Part shown: one piece after another, positions 47,527-58,500 of the stretch
Position numbering within the stretch: position 1 is the stretch's first letter
Layout: each line of letters opens with the position of its first letter
DNA from: Allium sativum
Lineage: Eukaryota > Streptophyta > Magnoliopsida > Asparagales > Amaryllidaceae
Direction of reading: 5' to 3'
Assembly: GCA_030737875.1 (NCBI GenBank)
Contig: CM060923.1
Location: 491,190,453-491,254,452, forward strand
DNA length: 64,000 nucleotides
Program-made: the position numbers and the translations under genes
Notes under the pieces: model-generated
Seen by the model: the letters and a program-made list of their open reading frames with translations, nothing else
Database searches by the model: none
What the model was told of the DNA's origin: nothing

Positions 47527-48559
47527 TTTCCTTCAATACATGACCAATCTCAACAAATGAGTACTGTCAATACATGACTATTTTTGTTATTTAATATATT
47601 TTATAAAATTTTGATTTCTATCGTTAAGTTTTTAATCAGACTCCAACCGTAAATTAGTAAGAGAACGATTCCCTAAATATTAACCCCGAAGGCCGAAACC
47701 AACATCAGATCAATACCCAGGAGACCACTCATCTTATCTATTTTCAAGTTAGTTTCTAATTTTATATATATGATAAAGATGTAAATTTTATTGTTAAAAT
47801 ATTTCGTTCAACACATGACTAATCTCAACAAATGAGTACGGTCAACACATGAACCTTTATTTTATAATATTCTTTATTTTCCCAATTGGAATGAGGCCCA
47901 GTCAATTACCATATAATGTTAATTATATGGATTCCATACAACACATGTATATAATAGCAACGATAAATAATCAACCATCATCCAAAGTGCATTCTACACT
48001 GTATAAGCATTAAATATAAATAATTAATGCTTACACAGTCTGTCTACCAATCGATCGACATACAATTAAATAATTGGGGTTAGTGTACGCTATATATATC
48101 ATCCCAATACCCGTGTGGGGTTTCAAATCAACAAACAAAGATTTTATTTGTGAAGTTGGCGATGTGTAAAATTTAGCGTCCCAATCAATATCCGTCAAAT
48201 GTGTGTATATAAACAAATCGTTCGACTTGTTTATAAATATTCATTTATTTTATTTTATATATATATTAAAAATATATTTTTAACTATAAGATATTTTAAC
48301 TATATAAAATATTTTATTTATTTCATTTCAAATCACACAATCAACTACACATCAAAATCAACCAAACAAACAAGCATACAAGCCGTCCATGGTCTGTGGA
48401 CGACGGTTGTCGGGTGCTACTAAACAACGTCTGCATCCTAGTATATATTATTAACTAGAAAAGAAGATTTAAAGTGAGAAGTTCTCACAGTTGGTTCCAC
48501 TCCGTCGTGCTTTGCTGTTGAACCGCTGAATCGTCTGGATTGGGTTGAAATTCCAACGT

Positions 48560-49070
48560 AGTCCTTTTTCATGTTGTTCATAATAAAAATTATATTTTTA
48601 TTACTTCATTTCAATAAATAAAAATCATATTTTTGCTTCAAATATTTTTACAATGCTTCTTCCTATATAAAAATTATATTTCTATTTCATATATAAAGAT
48701 CGAATTTTTATTATCGCTATAAAAATCACGTTTTTATCACAACATATATATAATAAAAATCAAATTTTTATTTCGCTACATATATAAAGATAATATTTTT
48801 ATATTCCCTATTATATAAAAATCATATTTTTAATACTTTTACTTTATAAAAATTATATTTTTACCCTTTCTATGATATAAAAATTATATTTTTAACTTCT
48901 ACATTATATAAAAATCTCATCTTTAATATTCCTACTATATAAAAATAACATCTCTAATATTTCTACTATATAAAAATCATTTCTTTAATACTTCTACTAT
49001 ATAAAAATCATTTCTTTAATACTTCTACGATATAAAAATCATTTCTTTAATACTTCTATAATATAAAACT
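48560..49070. repeat. ~31-bp A/T-rich tandem repeats in LTR D
   Basis: A unit with tatataaaaatcatttcttt and aatacttctac is clear at 48900-49060 and degenerate before. It occupies the same position relative to the leader donor as the aaaactgatttt array in B. Confidence 0.75.
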
Positions 49071-49096
49071 GAATTTTAAAGCGATGGAAAATAAAA

Positions 49097-49102
49097 ACTC
49101 AC
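49097..49102 (-). promoter_or_regulatory. Predicted leader splice donor, LTR D
   Basis: On the minus strand TTAAA is followed by GTGAGT at the end of the GC-rich leader, the same position as the B donor. Confidence 0.45.
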
Positions 49103-49515
49103 TTTAATCTATCGGAGGAGGGCGCTTGAGGGTCGGTGAGGGACTGGACTGAGGCGTGGGAGGTTGCACAGGCCGTCGATGGGCCCTCAGGCGCGATGGC
49201 GTTGGTCTTTGAGGTGATTTGGGGGAGGTTTGCTCGAATTGGTGGGAGGTTTTGGGATTCAGAGGGGGCCGAGGTCAGACGCGGAGAGGGGAGGTGGTGG
49301 CACACCTCGGGTGGCCGGAGGATGGGCAGGGGGCCGACGACGTGGGTTTTGGGGGAAACAGGGGAGGCCGCGGTTTCTTTCTAGAGGAGGCAAGGGGAAA
49401 CGAGGAGGAGAGGCTCGAGAGGAGGAGAAGAAGAGAGGGGGGCGGCGGGGTTCCCCTGGATGGCGGCGCCGATCGCGAGGGAGGGAGGGTGGCTCCATCG
49501 GTCTCCATTTTTTTT
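49103..49515 (-). other. GC-rich predicted leader exon in LTR D
   Basis: It is G-rich on the plus strand and C-rich in sense orientation, and lies between the T-rich upstream stretch and the GTGAGT donor. Open frames on both strands here are composition artefacts rich in Arg, Gly and Pro. Confidence 0.45.
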
Positions 49516-50487
49516 TAATTTCTGAAAAGTAAACGGGGGAAGTGAAAGAAAGAGAGGGGGACTAGTGGAAAAGTGAGGTTATATTTTATAATTTATTTAT
49601 TTATCTAATCCATTAAAAGTTGACTTTCCATTTGAACTTGGAATCAAGCCCACCGACTGTCGTCCATAGCTAATTACCCCCATTCCAAACACAATGGGAT
49701 ATGTATCGTAAGCTGATTCGATCGTTTCGATCAGTTTTCGTCAAAACCAACATATAATTCTATATATTGAATTCGAACGCGCATTTCAATTTACTAGGGT
49801 CACATACGTACTCTAAAAATTCCCGAAAAATATTTTCTAGCTTCGTATTGACGATACGGTCCTAACAAAACTAATTTCGTCAAATTCTGAGACCGTTTGA
49901 AAAATGACCACCTTTCAGTCGATTAAAATCAACTAAAACTGGTCAAACGCATTTTCCTTTGCCACGCTCACATATTGATTCGAAAATTTACAAAATTTGA
50001 AACCTAGCAATAACTTTACATCACGGATCCAACAAAAGTGGTTTCGTCAAAATCCGAGGTCGTTTGCAAAATGGCTATTTTCGAGGACCAGAATTCCATA
50101 GCGACTATTCTGACTTTTCAACTGCACATAACTTTTGATTCCCGCTACGAAATTTTGATTTTTCGGATTCATTGGAAATATATTCTAAAATAGTTTCTAA
50201 TATTTTTGGTTTCGCTAAAATCCGGTTTTATTTTTAATCCTGTATATTCATTTGAAGTTTGAAATCGAATTACCGAACTACCGCGCCATTTTTAATTCCT
50301 TTTATAATTTAAAATAAATATTTATATTCTAATGACGATCTATATAAATATATACATTCGAATTCTATTAAAACTAAATTTTTCATCGTTATTATTTAAA
50401 ATAATTCATTTTAAATATTCAAAATTCATCAAAATTGCCAAAATAAAGATTTTAAACTGGTTCAGATTTCTGGGTCGTTACATGGAA

Positions 50488-51919
50488 TCGCTTCTAGTCA
50501 AAACAGCAGCGTAGATCTTGTCTCTACGATCGCACAGAATTTGAAATCGTTCATTTTCGATGTCGTATGAATTAGTTAGGGTTTAAATAAGATAGATAAT
50601 AATTCTAATTTAAATTATTAAAATAATTAAAAGGAATTTAACCTTTCTTCTTCACTACAGTACACGGCCATAAGTAAACCCAATTACTTCGATTCTAGGT
50701 TTTGATTTTGTTCAAAATCTACAACACTTGGGATCGATCAGACAGTGGGACGTCGAAGAGGGGAGTGTGGCGCACGTGCATCGGCGATGGGGTGGAGCTC
50801 GGTGGCGCAGGGAGGTCGGGGCGGCGGCTTTGGGGTGCTGTTCCTCGAAGTCTGGGCCACTAGAGAATGATCAAGCCGTACAGAAATGAAGAGCAAGAAA
50901 ATCTCTTCGATATTTCCTAAAGGAGTGAGGTCTAATTTGCTGTGGATTGAAAGAATTTGAGGAGGGAAGACGGGAGTTTTCTGGCCATGGAATTCAAGAG
51001 CGGCGGCTACAGTGAAGGCTAGGGTTTTGAAAATGATTTTCCTATTATTTACAATATTTTAACGTAAATTTTACAATTAAATCCATACACTCTTAACAAC
51101 TCCGATTTCGGTCCAACCAGAGTTAACTTTACCCAATAGCCCCCATTCTGGATCCAATGGGCTATGTCCCGTCATCCCAAACGACTGTCTGTGGCCTGAA
51201 ATCTTTAATTTATTATTTAAATCCTTTAATAAATTAATTCGATCGTATATTTAAATCCACCGGGGCCACATACAAACTCAGAAAATTCTAGAAAAATTAT
51301 TTCTGGCTTGTTTTGGACGATACGGTCCTAACAAAATTAATTTCGTCGAATTCCGAGACCGTTTTGAAAAATGGCCATTTTCAAGTCGATCAGATTTGAC
51401 TGAAATTGACAAAACACATTTTCCTTTGCCACGCTCACATATTTATTACAAAAATTCTAGAAAATTAAACTTAGCAATAATTTGACACTCCGGATCCAAC
51501 AAAAGTGGTTTCGTCAGAAACAGAGGTCATTTGAATAATGGCCTTTTATACGGGCTATAAATTAAACTATAGCGACCATTCTGAATATTCAACTGGCCAT
51601 AACTTTTGATTTCCGCTATGAAATTTCGATTTTTCGGATTCGTTGGAAAGATTTCAAACAGACTTAGATATTTTTGATTTTACTAAAATCCGTTAAGTTT
51701 TGAATTCGGTACGTTCAGTCAAAGTTAAAGTTTGACTTTTCAAACTACTGTACTATTTTTGATTCCTTTTGAAATCAAAATAAATATATTCGCTCTACCT
51801 TCGATTAAAATAAATTTTTAATAGTTATTATTTAAAATAAATTATTTTAACTATTCAAAATTCACTGAAATAGCCAAAATAAATTTTTTAAATTGGTTCA
51901 GATTTTCCGGGTTGTTACA
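50488..51919 (-). mobile_element. LTR G, right (5') segment, minus orientation
   Basis: It resumes after the tggaa duplication of D. Read backwards it starts TGTAACAACCCGG (ending at 51919) and carries the same duplicated U3 block as B, a G-rich leader-like stretch near 50740-51000, and the sentence-like conserved run around cgctatggaattt. It is clearly diverged from B and D. The left end of G was not found, so whether it is a solo LTR is unknown. Confidence 0.7.
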
Positions 51920-52053
51920 ATATCACTCCTATTAATCTTTTTATCACTCAACACTTTCCCATGGTTATTTGCTTCAATAATCAAGTCTTTCATCTTTGCA
52001 GGACCATCAACTTCACGCTATGATAAAGGAATGTCTACCCTATCTACTATGCC
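51920..52053 (-). pseudogene. Coding-like relic on the minus strand (host or transposon gene fragment)
   Basis: Read on the minus strand from 52053, a frame gives GIVDRVDIPLS, then TAG (52018-52020), then about 32 further open codons including AKMKDLIIEANNHGKV. Composition resembles protein coding, unlike the LTRs around it. After removing element C the sequence continues into 63787. A splice-acceptor-like aaatcag lies just upstream in minus sense. I do not recognise the family. It could be an exon of a damaged host gene. Confidence 0.3.
52049..52053. repeat. Target-site duplication of element C (left)
   Basis: atgcc is repeated at 63782-63786. Confidence 0.9.
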
Positions 52054-52326
52054 TGTAACACCCCGAAAATTCGATAACTGTGAAATTCATAAATTAAAGT
52101 ATAATTAATCTGAAATCAAAGAACTAAGGGAAACGGGATACGCCATTGCGTTCGTCTCGGAAAAATACGTGAAATAGAGTCCGAGTTTTCGAAAAACGGA
52201 GTCCGTATGAAGAGGATATGGCCTTCGGAAGTTTTGAATTAAATTTAAAATTCAAACAGAATAAAATAATAATTTAAAATGGGGCCCATTGGGCCAGGCG
52301 GATAAAACACCCGCCTAGCCATCCAG

Positions 52327-52399
52327 GTCGACTGGGCTGTCGACCTGGGCAACCCATGTCGACAGGGCTGTCGACAGCCCTGTCGACAGGGGTGTCGAC
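52327..52399 (+). promoter_or_regulatory. Phased GTCGAC palindrome array, C promoter
   Basis: Six GTCGAC sites start at 52327, 52339, 52358, 52370, 52382 and 52394 (spacings 12, 19, 12, 12, 12), about 170 bp upstream of the TATA box. The 3' LTR has the same array (60758-60830). LTR E shares the pattern. Confidence 0.6.
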
Positions 52400-52565
52400 C
52401 TGGTCGAGCCCAGTCAACCTGGCTGGCCAGGTCTGTGTTTGGTCGAACTGCAGTGGTCTGCTTTGTCATTAGGGCTAGGTGGCGGGTTTTTATTGGTCTC
52501 TCTTCCTAATGAATGGCTATGATCTAACCTAGCAACATCAAGGGTCCTAATTAGTTCCTAACCTC

Positions 52566-52573
52566 TATATAAA
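52566..52573 (+). promoter_or_regulatory. TATA box of the C 5' LTR
   Basis: TATATAAA in cctctatataaacaaccc is a canonical plant TATA context. Leader sequence with accctaatc follows. Confidence 0.7.
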
Positions 52574-52599
52574 CAACCCTAGACTAAACCCTAATCTAT

Positions 52600-52775
52600 T
52601 CATTCAAATTAAGAACATAGCCGCCATGTTGCTGAGGAACGACAAAGAGTAGCCGCCAACTAAAAAGAGGATTAGGGAGAAAGTTCTAAAGCCTAAAGCA
52701 ATTCAAAGCAACCTAAAGCTAATCAATTCAACAAAGGAATCGTGTCTCTTAATTAGAGAATTCGTCGCAACCATT
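52600..52775 (+). other. Predicted leader exon of element C with donor at 52776
   Basis: It ends in CAACCATT|GTAAGTAGAG (GT at 52776-52777). A short frame starts at gccgccATGttgctg, a good initiation context that is shared in part with A (ctgctgccATGgag), but it stops within about ten codons. Confidence 0.5.
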
Positions 52776-54020
52776 GTAAGTAGAGTATTACTTTGGTATT
52801 AATAAACAACTGTGTTGATGTGTATGCTTGAATTGTGGCAATGGAAGTAATTCATATTTGTGCGTTCTTATCAATTTATATACGTTTCGATACTCTTGAA
52901 TTATATTGTTCATTATAAAGAACTACATGCGGTAGTTCTATGCAAATATACGTTTGGAATATTGCGCAAATTATGTAGTCTATGTTGAAGCTACATGTAT
53001 ATAGTTGAGTGAAATTTATGCAAGTTTGGGCTTTGTTATTATGCCATCATGATGTATATTTTATGCATAAATCATTTTGCAAGTAATTGAAACAAGTTTG
53101 GTTATTATAGTTCATATGAAACTATGTGGAATTTTGACACCATAATCCATGTATTATGTCATGCTTTTGCAAACTTATGAATATGGCTAGGAAAGATATT
53201 TGGCATAATTGAAACCCGTGATTAAGTCTATCTTGTTTTAAAGGATTATATGATGACATGGCTAGGTTGGACTCAAAAATCCCCTTTTTGCAAGTTTAAA
53301 GCAAAACACCATGATTGGGAATATTTATGCATAAGTATGTCTATACCATCGTTATGTGATTAGGCTTAAATCATGATTAAGTTGAATTATGCTATGTTCA
53401 TGCTAGAAGTATTTATGCCATGCTTATGTTTGACCATATGCCATGCCTATGCTAGAAGTATTTTATGCCATGCTTACGTTTGACAATATGCCATGCCTAT
53501 GCTAGAAGTATTTTATGCCATTCTTATGTTTGACAATATGCCATGTTTATGCTAGAAGTATTTAGGCCATGCTTATGTTTGACATTATGCCTAAACAAGA
53601 ACATAGGTTCATGTTGTAGTTAAACCTATGCAAGTTCACATGCTTTGATTCATGTCACCTATGTTACCACTATGCAAGTACACCAATTTCTTTTATGTAT
53701 TTTCCAACGTCATATGCAAGTTCATGCGCTCACCTTCCCCTCTTTGTGTATACGCCATAAGCCTCCCCTTTTCGCATGGCTAAATTGGGCTTTAAAAGGC
53801 TAAGCCCAATATATACGAACGGACGTGTAAAACGGGGGAAAACAACGTTGGGTTAAAATGAATTAATGAATGAAAATATAAAATAGAAGGGCCCAAATTC
53901 AAGTATGGGTTGGGCCCGTGGTTGGTGTAACCTTACACCATTAACTTAATAATGGGCCGCAAATATTTACATATAAATAAAGAAGAATGACAAAATATGT
54001 AAATATAGAAAAGACGATGT

Positions 54021-54226
54021 GTTTAACCCGAGGTTGGATTGAGTTGTGATGTAAACCTGCCCGGAACCGCCCGGCTGTCCAGTAGTCACAACAATACCTA
54101 TCCAATGTGGGAGGTTAAACATGGAGCCCAGCAAGGACCCGAGGTTAGACTGAGTTGTGGCGTAAGACTGCCCGGAACCAACCGGCAACAGGCAGCCACA
54201 ACAATACCTGTCTAATGTGAGAGGTC
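54021..54226 (+). ncRNA. Pair of covarying hairpins, C 5' LTR
   Basis: Hairpin 1 (54021-54120): GTTTAAC/GTTAAAC, TTGGAT/ATCCAA, GTTGTGA/TCACAAC, and apical CCGG-N6-CCGG. Hairpin 2 (54135-54226): a short outer GAC/GTC, TTAGAC/GTCTAA, GTTGTGG/CCACAAC, and apical CCGG-N6-CCGG. The 3' LTR copies lie at 62452-62551 and 62566-62657. Compensatory differences between copies and with A and E support a real RNA fold. Confidence 0.7.
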
Positions 54227-54612
54227 AGGGCCTTAATAAGACAATTAAGGCTGAGTCAGGATTGTTAGGATTAAGTGAACTAAAGACTTAATCAAAATGG
54301 AACATGCTAAACTAAACGGACTGGTGGGGTTAGGTTAGGAAACACTTAACCAACTTAGCATGTTGGCTAGAGATAGAAAACCTAGTAACGGGGGACCCTT
54401 TTCAGCAGTAACCCTAAAAGGTGTATCAGGATACCCTGAAACTAGGCAGGGTGGGGCACGATTACTGGGCTGATTGTAAGAGGTCAAATCGACGGCGGTG
54501 GTGTAGCAGTGTAGGTTCTAACGGTGTGCGGGCGTGCACGCACTCCGGCGCAGAAAAATAAAGCACTGGACACCAGTAGCATACCTTTGCACTCTAAGGT
54601 TGTGTCGGGTTG

Positions 54613-54643
54613 CCACTATGGGACTTGATACACCCCATGGTGG
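54613..54643 (+). ncRNA. GATACA-loop hairpin, C 5' LTR
   Basis: CCACTATGGG (54613-54622) pairs with CCCATGGTGG (54634-54643), with one G-U pair, around a loop with ttgataca. Confidence 0.55.
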
Positions 54644-54963
54644 GACCAGCATAGGTAACTACAGACATCGGGGGCCGTAAGACACATGTAACTATGCGAG
54701 TAGGAGCCGATCATCGTAGAATGGATCACATCACCCTGATTTTGGGGTGCAAATTGGAAACTAGTTTATATGGGTTCAGAGATTAACAGGGGGTACGATA
54801 GTATATTCGACCCTAGACAACTTAACCAAGTTATAATGTTGCCCACTTCCTGTTTTACTTATCATACCCAGTTCTTTATTCATAGACAAAGTAGTACTAG
54901 ACTTACTCAGGCTTTATGTCTGACTCTATTTTTCTTTCGTCTTCTTTCTTCCGTTTCCCCCCC

Positions 54964-54965
54964 AG
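54964..54965 (+). promoter_or_regulatory. Predicted internal splice acceptor, C 5' LTR
   Basis: A long C/T run ends in CCCAG|GTCCTCA and follows the gtctgac block as in LTRs A and E. The 3' LTR copy is at 63399-63400 with a longer C run. Confidence 0.45.
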
Positions 54966-55205
54966 GTCCTCAAGGAGGGAACACAGCAGCTTGACCTACC
55001 TCAACATCCAGCTTGAAGAAGAGAAATGTATTGCTTGGACTTTCCTGTTTTGAACTATGGCTTTGGACAATCCACTATGGGGCTTTGGCAGTTTGTCTAT
55101 GTTTTATTTATGCTTCTTTAAAAATAATGTACTCAAGACAGATTATGAAGTGTTATGTTATGTTTTTGGAAAGGATGTTGTTGTAACACGTATTTGACTT
55201 TATGA

Positions 55206-55211
55206 AATAAA
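55206..55211 (+). terminator. Polyadenylation signal AATAAA, C 5' LTR
   Basis: AATAAA lies 135 bases before the LTR end. The 3' LTR copy is at 63641-63646. Confidence 0.5.
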
Positions 55212-55347
55212 ATTTGTTGTTCTTCCGCTGTTTACAAATATGTGTTATTATATCTGTCTTGTATATCTGTGACTGTACTTATAAACCTCCACCAAAATTA
55301 GGGCATTCCCTTTGAGAGTGACCCTAACGAAGGTGGGGTGTTTCACT

Positions 55348-55359
55348 TGGTATCAGAGC
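55348..55359 (+). other. Primer-binding site of element C (tRNA-iMet)
   Basis: TGGTATCAGAGC begins two bases after the 5' LTR end. Confidence 0.9.
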
Positions 55360-55535
55360 ATAGGTTTACCAGATAGGATAAAAAGTTTTGGAAAATTATT
55401 TTCAAAAAAGGAAATTTAAAGAAGCATTTTTAAAAGAAAATTATTATTTTATTTTAAAAAAAGCAAAGTCCACTCCCCAAAGCCATAGGTATTATCTCTT
55501 ATCCTTCGTTTTGAATCTATCCTTTTTGTTTCAGC

Positions 55536-58500
55536 ATGTCCCATGAACTTAACTTGCCGGAAGGGGTACCAATACCTGGTTGGTTTAGACGGTTCTTAGA
55601 AGCTAGGGCCACTCAGCCAGGTCCTACCGTTCCTCCTCCCCCAGCGGAAGGAAATCATCCAGCTGCAGCGGCACCTTTTCCTCCACCTCCTCCACGGGGA
55701 AACACATTTGCTAAGATATGTAAAGATTTTAAAGCTATGGGAGGAAGGGATTTCCATGGAACTGAGTCCTTTGTAGCAGCTAGGAATTGGCTAAAAGAAA
55801 CCGAAGACCTATTCATCATCTTTGAGGTGGAAGATAGACAAAAAGTACAGTTAGCAGTGTGGCTATTGAAGGGTGAGGCTTCCTACTGGTGGGAAGTCAC
55901 TAATGCTGAAAGACCGGTGGAGACATGGGAGGACTTTAGGGCAAGGTTTGAGGCTAAGTTTCTCTCAGATGCGGAAAGGAGTTTGCAGTTGGAAAAATTC
56001 TTATTTCTTAAGCAAGGAGACAAGACTGTCAGAGAGTATGTGAATCAGTTCGATGAGCTGGCTAGGTTTGGGCTTGACCTAGTCAACACCCCGCACAAGA
56101 AGGCTCTCCGTTTCGTCAAGGGGTTGAACGAGCCATTACACAGTTTGGCCATGACCCATATACCCATGGGGGCCACGTATGAAAGATTGGTGCAAATGGA
56201 ATTGCTGAACGAAGAGGACAAGGGCAAGAAGGAGACCAAGGCAGAAAGCTCTCAAGGGAAGAAAGAGGGTTTGCAGCCTAAGAAGACAGACTTTAAGAAG
56301 GGCGGAAAAGGTAACAAGGAGAAGAGGAAGTGTAATTTCTGTGGCAAAGTGGGGCACTTAGTAAAGGACTGCCGGAAAAAGAAAGCTAAGGAGAATGGTG
56401 GGTGCTTTTCATGCGGGCAGACAGGCCATAGGGCTAAGGACTGCCCAAGGAAACGAGGACAGGGGCAGGGCACTGGATCCACCCCAGGGGCACAGGTTCA
56501 TGTGCTAGAAGCGCCACCATTGCAACAGAGAGGTATAAATACTTCTGTAGAAAGTGTAGTTTATCTTTATGAACACCCCGTTCGCACTTTATTTGATTCT
56601 GGCGCATCACACTCCTTTATCTCGTCTGCTTTAGTAGAATCTCTGCACCTAAAAACTAGTATGGTAGAGGACCCCTTAATTGTTTCAAACCCAATTGGGG
56701 GCCCAGCTCATTTGTCTATGATCTGTTTGGATTTGAAAATTTCTATCCTAAGTGTTGAATTTCTATGTAGTGCCTTTGTTTTGGGCTTTTCGGGGTATGG
56801 TTTGATTTTGGGTATGGATTGGCTATCCAGTAATGGGGCCATCCTCGATTGTGAGAAAATGGTTGTTAGGCTCCTAACCCAGCTCGGTAATACTTTGGAA
56901 ATTTCTTGTAATCCCTCGTATGCGGTTATTCTTAGTTATCTTGAATCGCTAGATGCCTCTGTTGAAAATTTGAAATCAGTTAGAGTGGTCCGGGAATATC
57001 CGGATGTCTTCGAAGAGGTGAAGGGCTTGCCTCCGAAGCGGGAAATAGACTTCCGCATATATCTTGTAGATAATGCAAAGCCCGTTGCGTTGCCCGTTAG
57101 ACATATGGCTCCACGAGAAAGGAAAGAGCTCAGTAAACAGATTAAAGAGCTTCTAGAAAAGGGGTTCATTAGGAGGAGCATTTCAGAATGGGGCGCTCCA
57201 GTGGTGTTCGCTACAAAGGCGGATGGTTCACTCCGTCTATGTGTTGACTATAGGGAGCTCAACAAGCTAACGAAAAAGAATAGGCACCCTCTCCCTAGAA
57301 TTGACGATTTATTTGACCAGCTTGTAGGAGCGTCTGTTTTCTCCCAACTCGATTTAGCAACCGGTTTTCATCAGCTAAGGGTGGCTGAAGATAGCATCGA
57401 TAAAACGGCTTTCAGAACCCCAGACGGCTTCTTTGAATGGCTTGTCATGCCTTTCGGCTTGACAAATGCACCTGCGTACTTCGTGGACCTGATGAGTAGG
57501 GTATTTAGAGATTTCCTCAACAAATTCGTAGTGGTCTTCGTAGACGATATCCTTATCTTTTCAAAGAGTGAAGAGGAACATGCTCAACACTTAAGGGCAA
57601 TCATGGAAACTTTGCGAGTCCATCAACTAAAAGCCAAATTCTCCAAATGCCACTTTTGGAGAGAAGAGGTGAGGTTCCTTGGGCACATAGTATCCAAACA
57701 AGGGTTAGCGGTGGACCCTGCTAAGGTAGTGGCGGTACAGGACTGGAAGACACCAAGGAATGCAACTGAGGTCCGAAGCTTTCTAGGACTAGCGGGTTTC
57801 TATCGAAAGTTTATAAGGGATTTTGCGAAAATTTCAGCTCCGCTCACGAAATTGACCAAGAAGAATCTAGTATTCATTTGGGATTTGGATTGCGAGTTTG
57901 CTTTCCAACGACTGAAAAGGGCTCTCACAACAGCCCCAGTTTTGACGCTGCCAGATGGGAGCAAGATGTTCACTGTTTATACGGATGCATGTGGGACAGG
58001 GCTAGGCGCCGTCTTAATGCAAGAAGGAAGGGTAGTAGCTTATGGCGGGAGGCAGTTGAAGGTGCACGAAAAGAACTACCCAACCCACGATCTCGAGTTA
58101 GCCGCCATCGTCTTTGCACTCAAGTCTTGGCGACACTATCTCCTAGGTGAGAAGTTCGAACTTTACACTGACCATAAATCGTTGAAATATCTTTTCTCGC
58201 AGAAGGATCTTAACTTGAGGCAACAAAGATGGATGGAGTTTCTTGCCTCGTACGATTTCGAAATCTCCTACACTCCGGGCAAAGGCAACGTAGTGGCAGA
58301 CGCGTTGAGCCGAAAGAAATTGACCCTAAGCCCGTTGTTTGTTGAAAGACAAAGCCTAGAGTTTATAGCCAGCTTCGACTTTAGGCCCTCCTCCGATTTC
58401 GTACCGGGCTTGTTAGCATCTCTCGAAGTGCGCCCAACTTTAGTGGATTCAGTAGGGGCAGCACAACGCGAAGACCCTCAGCTTGTGGAAATAATTGATA

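Larger units (their letters stand above)
44852..50482 (-). mobile_element. Solo LTR D, right (5') segment, minus orientation
   Basis: It continues D from 17158 after the catac duplication. Read backwards it matches the B LTR: gcgagcctcacacc, the block with ccggtttcgttcagac (near 45175), accgttggattcg (near 46690), the cgtccacagaccatgg block (near 48385), the GC-rich leader, gcttacgatacatatccc (near 49700) and the TGTAACGACC start at 50482. tggaa follows at 50483. No internal coding region exists, so D is a solo LTR of a subfamily more diverged than the two B LTRs are from each other. Confidence 0.85.
52054..55345 (+). repeat. 5' LTR of element C
   Basis: 3292 bp. In order: GTCGAC array, TATA box (52566), leader exon and GTAAGT donor (52776), A/T-rich part with atgcc/gctagaagtattt repeats (53400-53580), hairpin pair, GATACA hairpin, acceptor (54964), AATAAA (55206) and the end block shared with E. 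Confidence 0.97.

Noticed and set aside
49136..49532. Several overlapping 77-100 codon frames on both strands
   Set aside because: Composition artefacts of the GC-rich LTR D leader; no frame is favoured and none is shared with B.
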